Source: Prostheceraeus crozeri (taxonomy: Eukaryota > Platyhelminthes > Polycladida > Euryleptidae). From it: a stretch of 64,000 bases of DNA. Position numbers and translations under genes: made by a program. The stretch spans positions 186,001 to 250,000 of the forward strand of contig CAJQUW010000601.1 in the NCBI GenBank assembly GCA_907163375.1. Direction: 5' to 3'. Positions 9,939-21,686 of this stretch are shown in pieces (position 1 is the first letter of the stretch; each line of letters starts with the position of its first letter). The notes under the pieces were generated by a model. That model ran no database searches. It was not told the origin of the DNA and worked only from the letters and a program-made list of their open reading frames with translations.

Positions 9939-10206
9939 TCAACAACTTCCACAACCAACTTGGCAAATAATTTCACTATGATACAATGTTTTAGATCGAA
10001 TCTGATCTACAAACCATAGATTTTTCCATGTGCCATCATTGTACATAGACAAGATATCAAACTTCCATTCTAGTGTACTATTATCTACTTCTATGATTGT
10101 GACAGTTGTATCGATATCAAAATTTGAAATTTGACCACCATAGATCTTTCTCCATTCTCTAATGTGATGAATGGTAATACATAGAAAGCGAGATATTGCA
10201 TCATAC
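9939..10206 (-). CDS. Possible terminal exon of an unidentified host gene
   Basis: On the minus strand a good acceptor (CATTTTTTTCTCAG, ending at 10207) is followed by 267 bases of open frame to a stop at 9939-9941. The product has REWRKIYGG, DIDTTVTIIEVDN, LEWKFDIL and WKNLWFVDQIRSK, which reads like folded protein rather than random sequence. The frame needs one base from an upstream exon, which would lie beyond the AT microsatellite. No family recognised; it could also be a transposon fragment. Confidence 0.35.
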
Positions 10207-10274
10207 CTGAGAAAAAAATGAAACAAACTTCAATTCAATCCAATGATAGTTTGTTTCATTAATTATGTCAATGA

Positions 10275-10275
<1 letters not shown>

Positions 10276-10363
<88 letters not shown>
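10276..10363. repeat. (AT)n microsatellite
   Basis: About 88 bp of nearly pure AT dinucleotide, broken by two TTA steps. Adjacent sequence is also AT-rich. Confidence 0.95.
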
Positions 10364-10369
<6 letters not shown>

Positions 10370-10421
10370 TCATTTAATCATTTAATCACACATTAATTCA
10401 TCTAACACATCTAATCACAGA

Positions 10422-10619
10422 ATGGCATTGCACCTCCAACATATCGCCAATCAACATTATGCCGTGTTAAAAGTCAGTAAACACATAAGTGACTGTGGAG
10501 AAAAAGTCAAGTCGGCTCCCTTCTATCAACTACCGCCTACAGCAACCAAGATTGAGCGAGAACATAAAGAAGCTATGTTCATCAATTTATTTCGGCCTTC
10601 TTTGAATAGTAATTGTTGA
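10422..10619 (+). CDS. Short ORF ending in a LINE/PLE-like tail motif
   Basis: A 65-residue frame starting MALHLQHIANQHYAVLKVSK and ending EAMFINLFRPSLNSNC. The ending resembles the end of nuclease-like tails in some retroelements (a Phe-Ile-x-x-Phe-x-Pro-x-Leu-Asn pattern), but this is weak. It lies just downstream of the AT microsatellite. It may be a fragment of a mobile element; no host gene is suggested. Confidence 0.25.
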   Translation: MALHLQHIANQHYAVLKVSKHISDCGEKVKSAPFYQLPPTATKIEREHKEAMFINLFRPSLNSNC

Positions 10620-11271
10620 GTACTTTCATTTTAGATATCTTAATGATTTTCATATATCTATCTTTATAATTTGTGAATGATTCTATGTAACATACTTATT
10701 TCATTCTATGCAGTGCCTTGAAAAGCGAGACAACTCGTGAAATCGATCGGCAGCATTATTAAACTCAGTTTGAGGTACCCTTCTAGTTTTTATTTTTCTA
10801 TATATAATAACCTTTACCATTTCTACCATTTTACTTGTATATACAATCGCAGTCCTATTCTCCAAATGCAGCCAATAAATAGAGACAAGTTGATGCCGAT
10901 ATCGTTGTTGCCTATTGTAAGTAATCTGTGTGAACTGAAGCGGTTTTGTGGTGATTTGAATAAAAATTATGATGATTTTCAATTTGCCTACACACCGTAC
11001 TCTTCAACAGTGTGTGCTCTGGTTGTTATTCAAGACATAGTTTGCAAATTTTTGGAAGAAACTGATTTCACTGGTGTGTGTATACGTGGGTCATTCTCAC
11101 GAAAATGTCGAATTTGAAAAAAAATAATATTTTTTCAACTTCCATATTTTGCCACTGTATTTTACCAGAAGGTAAATAATGTTCCAAATTTTTCAAATTC
11201 GATGCATGCACAGCATATCATTTCCAATTTTTCTCACAAGTCATACTGATGTCGATAGACAGCTCAATAGA

Positions 11272-11660
11272 ATATCAGTACCGTCACGTACCAGGAGTCC
11301 CATTTAAACGGCATGAGAATAAATAAAGTGCGACCTTGTCATAGTAAACATTTTCTGTCTCGCATAAGTTGAAATTGAAATGTAGTCGATGATGTCAGTG
11401 ATCCTGATTTTTTGAAAATGTGAAAAAATAACAGAATTTTCAAAATTCTCTATCTTTGACATCAAAAACTTCGTGTAAACATATGAATAAAGTGACGTTT
11501 TGAGGATGATTTTCCTTATGCAGCACCATTTTTGAAGTGTTTTAGACAATTACCTATAAAGAGATAGTATATTTTGTGCTTCACATGAATGATTGATTGC
11601 GTGACGGTGCTGACGTCCAAGTAGCGGTAATGACAGCCGTGTGACGGTACTGACCGTCGT
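11272..11660. repeat. Left subterminal motif cluster of the 3.6-kb transposon
   Basis: Copies of a GACGGYRCTGAC-like motif: CAGTACCGTCACG near 11276, TGACGGTGCTGACG near 11600, TGACGGTACTGACC near 11643, with a partial GTGACGGGTA near 11660. Both orientations occur. Matching copies lie near the other end. Confidence 0.65.
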
Positions 11661-11814
11661 GACGGGTATACTGTCAGAAACCTGTTGTAATCATCAATAA
11701 GCACTACCTAAAGACTTAATACACCCTATAATATCTATGAATAATAGCGGACTTTATTATATAAGCAGCATTCCAGGATGTTCCCCGAATACCGGTGCAT
11801 TGAAATGAGAGCAA

Positions 11815-14037
11815 TTATTTTATCAAAAAGCGAATATTCAATAGGCTACGAAATTCAGCCCCTGTCAAATTTTCCAATTTAGCAAGATTAGGAAAAGTAC
11901 TTATTGCAGCACAGATCACAAATAAAGTCATCTGAAATTTCACCGACACATATGTTGTGTGCCCATTCTTCACAGTTGGTGCATCTTGCCATGTCCTCAA
12001 TGTCTTCTCCACAGGCAAAGTAATACCATGAAGTAGAGCTTGAATATCCCGCACAAACTTTTGTCGTTTTTTCTTCAGGTTCTGCTTATCATTTCGTTAA
12101 CTTTTATTTAACTTTATTACCACTTTCCAGAACGTGTGGTATTTGCTGCTGTGACAGTTGCATGGTTTTGGGCTACTGCGATGATGACAGCTCTGCAAAT
12201 TATTGAATGTCTGTTTAGACGCAATACTTGATGAAAATTTGAAGTTCATTTACATAACGCTCAAGTAAGGATGCATTTCTTCGCAGAATATCTGAGACAA
12301 GCGATACATCGGCTTCGGGGACCAGAAACAATTTCACGGAAGTTTCTTGTTCAAGCAGAGCATGGTACAGGGCTTCAGTATTGAGAATATCAAGACCTTG
12401 GGCAACCAGTCGATCAGCACACCTTTTCAAACTGCCACCTACGCCATCCGCTGCACTTTTGCCGTGTGCGGACTCTGTGAATGACTACTCTTCACTGGAT
12501 CCATGCTCAAATATGCTCCAACAAAAAAAGTTATAGCGATTTTTATACTGTCTGCTAGGTCAATCGGAGACAACATGAATCGAGCTCACTAAAGGATATT
12601 CATCCTTAATCCAATCGAAAACAGACTTCATATGAGCCCAAACAGCTGCTGCATCATGCTTTCGGCAGTCGGACGCAAATGCAAAGGCCGTTGTTTTTCC
12701 AGAAGTATACAATACTCCGGTTTGTAACGTTACTTGATCATTGCAAGCACCAAAATTGCAGGCTTGAATCTCCGAATGATACTTGGTGTTCCAATAGTCT
12801 GAAAATCGATGTGTAATATGCATTCATTTTCTTTTAAGTTAGATTTCAGTCGATGAATCTCTTGAAATTAATGACGAATATTGCAGACATGCTTCCGAAA
12901 CGGCTTGAGACATTCTGTAATTTTTTTCGGTAAGTCATCCAATGCGAAAGTCTGACGTACACGAATAAGCTTAGTTTTCTTTGATATTTGTGTATTCCTT
13001 TCCTTGGAATTTTCGCAATTGAACTTGAGATGTTTCCCATGAATGCATCCAAGTTAAAATCGCTAAGCTAGAATCATTGTGATGAATACTTCCGCTTTTC
13101 AGTTATTGCAATTTCCGTACATACAATTTTTCGAGTTCGAGTGGCAGACAGTTTCTTCGATGACCTTCTCAGGATCGTCGCTGCTTATCACTTTGAGTTC
13201 CTTTAACATTGTGCCATAAATGCGATGTTATCGTATTTCAGACAACGACATGTATCCGATCAGATAACTTTGGTTGTAGTACCCAAAATGGACACAAATT
13301 GCAGAAACATTTTATCATTCGTCTCTGCTTTAGGTGCAAATTCTTATTTGTTCCGTTCAGTAGACGAATTTGCATTTTGACCTTACCTCTCGTGATGCAA
13401 TCCTTCTTCCCAGGTTTTGTCATGCTGTTATCATCGCGAACGAAAAATTTACGCAGCTCATCTTTTAATTGCAGTCTTGTATTGGCTTTATTCACTAATT
13501 GATTGGAATTTAGAGCTTTTTGATTGATTCCCAATGGTAGATTGCCCAAAGTATTTGATAGAAGTGTTAGCAATTTGTATTTCCTCAATTAGCCATTCAA
13601 GAAAAGTGGTCGAATAGCTTTCCTTCTGTTTTGCAGCGCTAGAAGTGTTGTATTTTCGTCGGATACTCTCGCTAATTATTTTTGTTAGAGTTAACTGCAT
13701 ACGAATTTCATTGTAATTTCCTTCTTATGAGTTGGGCGGCCTTGAAATCAGGTGATGATGAACGTCTGTGATAATCCAGCAGCTGACTTTGTAATCTTTG
13801 AGATTTCTTCTTTTGGCTTCTTTCTGTTGGCTCATATTTTTTGTTTACGGCTGCCAATTTGATTTGTAGAGTATGCACCATTCTTTCAGCCTTCGCTTTA
13901 TTATGCCCTCTAAGCTTTCTTCCCAGGTCCTTCTTAGTGACATTAGTTGATATATCATCGACTTTCTTAGGGCTCATTTTGTTGTTTCTTTTGACTTCTT
14001 CAATTCCTTGAATGTATTCTCCATTGTCTTCTAGCAA
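11815..14037 (-). pseudogene. Transposase-like gene of an invertebrate DNA transposon family, decayed
   Basis: Pieces in order on the minus strand: a Lys-rich N-terminal block at 13708-14037 (KKDLGRKLRGHNKAKAER); a block at 13238-13588 with FVRDDNS, KPGKKDCITRGKVK and CPFWVLQP; 12560-12823 with YHSEIQACNFGACNDQVTLQ, HDAAAVWAHMKSVFDWI and IHVVSD; around 12430-12500 with AHGKSAADGVGGSLKRCAD; and 11815-12430. I recall the same ordered motifs (GACNDQ/TLHTGV, HD-x-x-A-IWAHL, SDGPTTQYRNK, EAGHGKGxxDGVGG) in many uncharacterised proteins of marine animals that behave as repeats, probably an RNase-H-fold DDE transposase. The frame is broken several times and tracts are missing between 12500 and 12560 and around 12850-13230. 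Confidence 0.65.
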
Positions 14038-14343
14038 TTCGTTGCTCTCAGAAACGTGCTTGCGACTTTCAGTAGTTAAAAATAACTTGATGTGGTAGTG
14101 AGTGAGGTGCCGTAGAGCTTAAGTTTGGCTCTATTGCGTTTTCCGCAAAGATGCGTAGAAGTTTTGATTCGATGTGTTCTTTTTGTCGTGATGTTACTTA
14201 TTTTGACCCTACAGTAAAAAATTAACCAGAATGCGACTTCTAAGTGTTTTTATAAATGATATTGAAGCTTAATCCTTCTTATCAGTGATATGGTAATATA
14301 CACCGCAACGGTCAATTGATTCTGTCTGATTTGTAAGAATTTG

Positions 14344-14402
14344 TCAGTGCCGTTACGACTAGGTCAGTACCGCCACATCAAATACGAGACGGCACTGACG
14401 AT
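14344..14402. repeat. Right subterminal motif cluster of the 3.6-kb transposon
   Basis: GTCAGTGCCGTTACG near 14344, GTCAGTACCGCCAC near 14364 and GACGGCACTGACG near 14389 are copies of the motif found near the left end. They are plausible transposase-binding sites. Confidence 0.65.
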
Positions 14403-15137
14403 AACCTGTGATCTAACAATATCATTTTCTATAAACGTTGGAGCATCTAGTAATTTGCTATAGTAGTCTAAAAACATGTCTTTGAATATAGTACTCTGAT
14501 CAGGGGACATGAATTTCGTGATATTTTCAGACGATTCATATGATATAGCTCAAAATATCACTGGTTTCATTTTGGTTTAAACTTATTCAAGGACTTATAG
14601 CGTAAAACTGATATTCAAAGCTAGCTATAGAACCTTATTTTATGGGAATACCTTCATCCTGACAGTCATAAAGTGGAAGCACATTTCGGGGACATCAAAT
14701 TCAACCTTTTTTTGAGAATGACCCACGTACTATTGATATGACTACGGCATTCGATTACATTCCACCCCATCTTCTCATGGAACGGATTTCAAAACTTTCT
14801 GTTGATAATTGCAACATTTTTGTCAATTGGTTGAACAGCTATCGCAAACATCGAGTAAAATTGGGTCAAAACAGAAGTTCTATGTTGTATGTGACAAGTG
14901 GTGTTCCTCACGGATCAAAACTTTCTCCGCATTTGTTTTCTCCGTCTATGTCAAATTATAAGCCCTGTCAAGCTTCTGTAAGAGTTGTGAAGCGCGCTGA
15001 CGATGTTACGTTGCTCATTGCTGTGTATCGCAATGTTGATGACTTGGATACTGTTTCATCTGATGTGTGTAATTTTAAGGATTGGTGCTTCCGCAATCAA
15101 ATGCGTGTTAACAGCAGCAGATCCAAAGTTCTCAATA

Positions 15138-16519
15138 CAGTATAATCTCGCTATAACGTACACGGGATATAACGTACACTCGGTTATAACGTGCACATAG
15201 AATATTCCCGGCAAAATATCATATCTGACTAACAATATAATACCCTGGTTATAGCGAACACGACTATAGCATGCAATTGGATGTAACGGACAGAAATTTT
15301 ACTCCCATGAAAAAATAACGTACAAATTTGTTTCAGCTGATCTCAATTCCTGACAGTTGTAGATATTCTCAGAAATATTTCGATGTGTAAGTGTTGAGAG
15401 TATTTGCAATCCATGAAATTCGCGCACTGAAAATGATCGAGAGAGTCGCCATATTGATAATTCAGAGCAAACTTTTATCCCAAAGTTCAAGCATGTCACT
15501 CAAGCGTCAATCCCTCACTTTCAAAATCAAAAGGATCAATGTGCGACCAAATAGAAAGAAAGAAAGTCTGAGACTCAAACGGAATGGACCCGAGATCATG
15601 GTTTATCACGAACAACAATATATGCGATACGATCACGTGAAAAATACAAAACCAACTGCTTTTCTGCATAACAAGACGAAGAGAATGCGAAAAGGGAACT
15701 GCGAAGATATTGAGGAGACGTTGATTATACGTCTTGCTCAAGAAAAGATCAATGCAGAGCACCTGTAACAGGACCGCTGCTCAAAGAGAATGCCAACCAA
15801 TTCCTCGAGCAACTTGGTGAAACTGAATGTATGGCGGGTTGGACAGATTTAAAGTCTGACATGTGATACCTTTAGCATCATGGAGAAGCTAGCGATGCTG
15901 CACAAGGTGTCATAGATGACTGGCAAAAAAATCGCCTGTGATTCTGATTGACTTTGAGCCTTGTGATATTTTTAACGCAGATGCGACTGCCCTGTTTTTA
16001 TCAATTACACCTTCACTTACAAGGGTAATTTATGTCATGAAGGGAAAAATGGCAAGCGGCTTTTGACTGTCATGGTTGGCACAAACATGAATGGATCTGA
16101 AAAAACTCTCTATTTTCGCAATAGGAAAGTCAGCCGTAGACAATGATGTAGGCCTACATGATTTGCTAATTAAAAAGCAAACTCTTATGACTACCTTCGT
16201 CAAACCAATCTGAATGCAGTATATGCGACATGCAAAGCAAGTAGGTACATTATAACGCCAGCAATATACATTTACAATTTTGAATGTAAGTGAATTGTAA
16301 TTGACTTCTGCATTCAATCAACATGCATTTTCTAATCATAATTATCAAGTCATAATACCAAATAACTTGTTTTATTCAGAAAATAGGAAAAGTGATGATG
16401 CAAAAGTAGTCCTAGATTAGTTTTAAATGGAAAAAGACTTACCCTTGATATAACGTACATCGGATATAACGCACATTTTTTTCATTCCCAAGAATGTACG
16501 TTATAACGGGATTATCCTG
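15138..16519 (+). mobile_element. Tigger/pogo-type DNA transposon (1382 bp) inserted in the LINE
   Basis: Inverted ends CAGTATAATCTCGCTATAAC and the complement of CAGGATAATCCCGTTATAAC, with TA duplicated on each side (15136-15137 and 16520-16521). ATAACG-rich ends are typical of Tigger elements. Removing the insertion and one TA lets the LINE frame run straight through, which confirms the limits. Further TATAACGTACA copies lie just inside both ends. Confidence 0.92.
15496..16150 (+). pseudogene. Tigger-like transposase remnant
   Basis: Starts MSLKRQSLTFKIKRINVRP (15493 on), matching the N-terminal centromere-binding-type HTH of Tigger transposases, and is open to 15768. Downstream, in shifting frames, come IFNADATALF (the first catalytic Asp block, usually FNxDETGLF), a YTYKG/CHxGKK-like block and the VGTNMDGSEK and IGKSA blocks. 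The usual D-E-T is D-A-T here. Several frameshifts and stops and loss of the C-terminal third leave it non-functional. Confidence 0.7.
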
Positions 16520-17129
16520 TATTAACTTTTCGAAATTTCAAGTAGGTGCATCCTGTCCTGCATCTTCAGAATGTGACAGAGTTGACAATTTTGGGTTTAT
16601 TTTTTAATGATAGGTTTACATGGTCAAGACATTTTAATCACATAATATCAAATGTTTCCAAACGTTTATACGTGTGTGTGTGTACGTCCTCCGTATTTAG
16701 AAAGAAATTCTTAATTACGACCAACTTTTGATTGTTTTCTATCATCCGATTTTTATTATGCATCACCTGTTTTTGTCAATCCTGGTGTCACTCTTGATCA
16801 CAAACTGTTACTTTTCTGTAAAAGAGCTTTTCGCACAATACATAGGTTTGATGCTCGCTCTTGTTACAATTACTCGCTGTTGGATGTTTCAGATCGAAGA
16901 AACCTGTTGGCGCAAAGACTTTTCAGGCAATCGTTTTTGAACAACCAATACATTCTCCATCATATGACCACCTACTGCCACATATTAAAACAACAATTAG
17001 ACCCAATTCTTTCTTTTGCTCAAGTGCCATATTGTACAATGCTTCTCTGGCATCGCCCGAACTACTCGTATCATACTCTATTTACCTTGCTACGCTTTTT
17101 GACTTTATCTTCTTAACGGTTGTCCGACA

Positions 17130-17970
17130 TGAAACTGAGATTATAGTAGTTCGCCAACTGGGGTGTGGCACACCCCATGATCAATAAAACCCCCCTCTGA
17201 TGGAAATTGACTAAAATTCATGTTTTCAAAAATTTACTTTTTGATTCTTACGTAACATTGTTTAATTGACCACATTTTAAGCAAAATATTTAAAGTCAAT
17301 ATATATCGGACACAATTGGTACATAGATATTTCATAAATGAAAACTTTGAAATAATTTATAATTATGTATAATATGAAAATGACTATTTTTGAATGTTTC
17401 AAAAAAATTTAATTGCTTTAATCCGCCCTTGAATTGTCAACAACAGTCCTTCTTAATTAAAAACTTGTGTCGTCATGGACAATTACTTAGGCTAATAAAG
17501 CTAATAGTTATCTGCGTAAACGTAATAATCAGACATGTATAAATATATGAAAGTTTTTGACAGTTTGGAATAATCATGGTGGACATGTAGGCCTACTAAT
17601 ATCAATAAATAATCAATATGAAAACGCTGAAACGCCTGATTAAGTATAAAAAAATAATATTTTTTCGTTTTTCGTCTAAAATTCAAACAAATAATAGACG
17701 TATTCCTTCTCATTCAACAAAAACACAGAAGATTGTGTAACACCTGGCAACTCCATGACATTTTTGAGGATTGATGTTTGCAGACACATCGGCTTTTGCT
17801 ATCATAGCAGGCATAGCTTGTCTTCCTTCGGATTTCCTATCTATCGCAGAACAGGCATCTGTTCTTTTTCACCAGTCGCAGTTCTTGCCTTTGCCTCATT
17901 GCCGAAACCAAAACCGAAGAAGTGCAATCAACCAACCTAGAAGTCATTCACAATTGCTTTGAAGGCAGTC
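17130..17970. other. AT-rich spacer, no gene seen
   Basis: No open frame or repeat end recognised apart from the near-perfect palindrome TGGGGTGTGGCACACCCCA at 17159-17177. Confidence 0.5.
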
Positions 17971-17977
17971 ATCTGAG

Positions 17978-18890
17978 TCATCTGTCGAGGTAAGCAGCGT
18001 CTTTTAGCGATTTATAATCGGGACTTCCTGCTTGCGCAATTTCGTTCAATTTCGTTCTGCATATACATGAAAATTTTAAGTACTGACAACTCCCAACATC
18101 CACGGAGAAAACGAAAAACGGCCATCGGTCTGCATCCCTGCATTTGTAGGTGGAAGGTGAATCCTCTCTTTCTTGTCGTCGCAATCCACGCCTGATTTTG
18201 GTTTCAATTGAAACATGTCACCGCGCCAATTCGTATCGAGGGGAGAACTGGAACTGTCCGAATCAAATCGGAATCAACAGAAGACGGGGCTTATTACCTT
18301 ATTGAGGAAGGAAAGGAGACGCATCCGCAGGATCATATTAAAAACTATTCGCGTGTCTTATCCGTGAGCGACCACCAATATCTGTAGCAACCTTTAAGTT
18401 GTGTCGATTGTTTTGGTGGCGCACTGTAACCAATATTACCAATACGGTCGAGAGCGAAGTTCATCCACAAAGCCCATGGAGCGGTGAGGTTTCACCGGTG
18501 AGGTTTCGTTCCCACTTCAGAATATGGCCCCACAGCTGCATGGAGACAGCCTTAGACAGCAATGATTGTCCAGGAACCGTAGTACCTGTACCTAGGTAAA
18601 TGACTAAATTGAGAATAAAAATGAGTCCTGCGCAACAGCGCCAAAGATCTTGATCCCGAACTTTCCAGGTTATGAAGAAATATATTGTCAGAAATGTGAC
18701 TCTGCCGTGGAACACCAATAGTTGTTCGTCTATTGTTAAATTGGTGATGGTTCAAAAAACTCTTTCAATCACGCTTTTGTTGAATACATGGAAACAGTGC
18801 CGAATGGGAGCCAGTGGATCTTCCCTTTCGTGCTATAGTGGATCCCGTGAGATATCAACGGACTTGATTGCAGGAATTTTTGTCGACATA
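17978..18890 (-). pseudogene. piggyBac-like transposase remnant (copy 1)
   Basis: Minus-strand pieces in piggyBac order: VDISRDPLW and PIRHCFHVFN, then DEQLLVFHGRVTFLTIYFF (the DE-x-x-x-x-F-x-GR block), LIFILNLVIYLGTGTT (the substrate-strand DFIVYTG-like block), VTVRHQNNRHNLKVATDIGG, and CRDADRWPFFVFSVDVGSCQ (the RRWP-x-x-x-F block near the C-terminus). These are characteristic of the DDE_Tnp_1_7 family. The frame is broken several times. No TTAA-flanked ends were located. Confidence 0.6.
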
Positions 18891-21686
18891 ATGTTGCCGA
18901 ATGTCGGATTTCCATCAGTCAATCCCATAATACAATCACCATGGCTGTAGTTGGCGCGAAAGGAGACATAAATGAGACATAACCTCGACGAAGATATATC
19001 TAGATATAAACTAGAAATGTATAAAAAATAATACAAAAAGATATACTACGATAAGGGCTATATACACTTATATATATTTGTAACAAAAGGACCCAGACAT
19101 TCCATTTTATTGCGAGTAACAACAAAAGCGAGTACGACTAGTTTCATTGCGTCTAAGGCACTCATCTCAGTGGAGAAAGCAACACACGTAATCGCAATGA
19201 TAAAGAAATATTAGGGACATTGAATAGGATCTTACGCCAAAACATCTTCTCTGCTTCATGGGCGTTTCATCTTTCAGTGGCATCTTGTCTGTTTTCTCTA
19301 TTTTGATTACATTTGTATTTGGCTTTGATCTTATTTTTTTCAATATATAGTCTACATATATTCACTACAAATTGTATGTTTTCATTATTGACGATATGTG
19401 TTCACATTAGAAATGCATTTTGGTCAAATATCTAAGCAAATTATCAACTCAATAATATATACATGTAATTCTACTCATAATAATTTGATCATATACTCAG
19501 TACCCGTAAGATGATAATTAAACAAAGTAAGTTTGTAATCAGAGAATATACAAATTGAAGAAACTTTGATGTAAAATGCGAAGAAAGGAAAATATAATTT
19601 TCAGAATGAAATGCCTGTAGTAATAAAATAATAATATAAATAAGATAATAATATTAAGGATGAATAAGATTAATTAATTGTGAATAAAATAAGAAAAAGT
19701 TCCCATATAAATTGAAATGAATAAGAAAAAGTTGCAGTATTGCGAAATGATTTGAAAAACATATGCAATTATTACGCGGAATTAATAGAATAATATAATT
19801 ATATAAAATTACTAATAATCTATAAATAACTGATATATAATAAAGTAAAAAAAAAAATAAAATATTGATATACCAGAAATAAGAAAAAAAAGGGAGTATC
19901 AATAATAAATAAAACACTCAATTTTGATTTTTTCCTCCTGGTGTTTTTGGTTTTATCTATATAATACAAGCCTATGATATTGGTGAATATTTACATATAT
20001 ATATATAATCTATACATGTTTGGTTGCTTACCATAGAATCTCACCACATCTAAAAAGCTTCCATTTCCATCGATCGATAGAATCAAAATCTCGCTTGTTG
20101 TTTGCATTTCAAAGAAATTCCAATTGTTTACTTTACTACTGCGTGACCTTGAAAATTAGAACTTTTAACCAGTGTGCAGATGATGTAGGTCTATAAACAT
20201 AGAGGAACGCTACTGGGACGGTTGAAGGACGTATTCCTGGTTTAACAACCGCTTCGAAAATTGATGATGTGTGTGCACTTGAGTCGACCCAAAAGTGATG
20301 AGGATGCTTTGACCATACGACAGTACCAGATGGAGAAATAAAAGTAAAATGTTGTGTGTTGAGGGTCGTTCGTCATTATCACTATGTTCCTCGACTGACA
20401 ATTCAGCAAGTTGAATTAGTCGACAGTATTTCATCGACTATCAAGTGTCTCTTTCGTCCGACAAGATCTAGATAGCACCTCGTCTTTCATCGTATGTGGA
20501 TATCGCGCTCGTCATCGGCCTCGCTGTCCCATATTGTCTTCCTGTATTGTCTTCCTTCGTCGCATTCTAATATTGCTCGTAAAGCACCTCTTTGCAACAT
20601 ACGCCTTTGGACGAGACATTTCTTTGCACAAGCTGCAAGGCAAGCTTCCTTGTGTTGCAAAAATTTCAAATATTTCTATGACGACATGACAAATTCAAAT
20701 ATATGCGCATGCCATCTGTTATCATAGTATCATTTACTGAATATGACATAGTTTTCGAAATTTGACATGATTGACATAGTGTTTCAAACTAACTACCAGA
20801 AAATAGTCAGATACAATCATAGAATTGTATTAGAGTTCAGATTACAATCATTAATAAATATCTAATCAGAATAGCCAGAATGTGGAAATAGCCACACCCC
20901 CTAATTGGCGGTTGTTGTTATGTTACTTTGATGTCTTTGGTAAACCGTCAAAAATAACATTTGTCTGAATGTAATAACTTTTAAATAACATGATAAAAGT
21001 CATGAAATGATAATCACCAGATATAAATGTAGATACTGTACACGATTGTGTTAAACATTGACTGGGGTTGTGACACACCCCCATGTTAAACTGTTTGATA
21101 TTCATGCTATAATTACTATTTCAGTATGTGTGTGCAGCTCCGCTGTTCAAATTGGAGGTGCCAGAATTCTAATTTGCTTTCCAAATATGCACTAATTCAT
21201 TCATTCATTCCTTCCTTTCAGTTTGTGCTGTAACAGATGGTTTTGCTACAAAGTCTGTTAATTAAAAAAGAAAATTTGACTTATAGTTGCAGTCATTTAG
21301 TCGTCAGCCAAACATGATAGCATACTTTCTTATCATTTTGCATTTTCTACTATTTTTCAGTAAACTACTATCTTTTATGTAGCCTTCTTCCTTTTCACCA
21401 TTCGCGGATTTTTTTGTTTTTATGCTATTTTTGCATGTTGCTACACGAAGGAATATGAGAGTTTATTGAGTAAGCTAATCAGCTTCGCAAGCTCAAATGA
21501 AATATAACGGCTCCTACATTTTGATTATGTGACTTCATGAAATGATTCTCTCTCTATCTTTTGTAATATAAAAACATCGGAATCGTGTTATGGAATGTGT
21601 TATATTGACTGCTAAACAAACAATTCGGTCCAACAACAACTGAAATGAAGATCTGTGTTCCTTAACTGTAACACAGATGCATTCAC
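18891..21686. other. Anonymous AT-rich DNA
   Basis: Very AT-rich, especially 19300-20040. No gene, clear repeat end or RNA gene seen. A short frame at 20487-20669 (minus strand, ACAKKCLVQRRMLQRGALRA) is the only protein-like stretch and is not supported further. Confidence 0.4.

Larger units (their letters stand above)
11085..14727 (-). mobile_element. Unclassified 3.6-kb DNA transposon inserted in the LINE
   Basis: Bounded by inverted repeats CGTGGGTCATTCTCA (11085-11099) and its complement ending at 14727. A looser extension (AAA, GAATTTGA) is shared inward and TA lies on both sides. The insertion point falls inside the LINE RT, which fixes its limits to within a base or two. Subterminal GACGGYRCTGAC-type motifs cluster near both ends. 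It carries one decayed transposase gene on the minus strand (11815-14037). The superfamily is not recognised from the ends. Confidence 0.75.
10845..17125 (+). mobile_element. LINE (non-LTR retrotransposon) copy, 5'-truncated, split by two DNA transposons
   Basis: Reverse-transcriptase pieces at 10845-11084, 14730-15137 and 16520-17125 follow one another in the order of a single RT. The first has PISLLPIVSNL and FQFAYTPYSST, the second TTAFDYIPPHLL, SGVPHGSKLSPHLF and the ADD-like RADDVTLL catalytic block, and the third the thumb/C-terminal region (ELTILGLFF, DRRNLLAQRLFRQ). The interruptions are complete TIR elements at 11085-14727 and 15138-16519. The copy carries frameshifts and stops and is inactive. 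Family within the CR1/L2/Rex-like group is not settled. Confidence 0.75.

Noticed and set aside
20210-20727. Small host gene around 20.2-20.7 kb
   Set aside because: Short overlapping frames on both strands with no domain or splice support.
17157-21085. Palindromes GGGGTGTGGCACACCCC (17160) and GGGGTTGTGACACACCCCC (21063) as ends of one element
   Set aside because: Similar words but the intervening 3.9 kb contains an unrelated piggyBac remnant, and no target duplication was seen.
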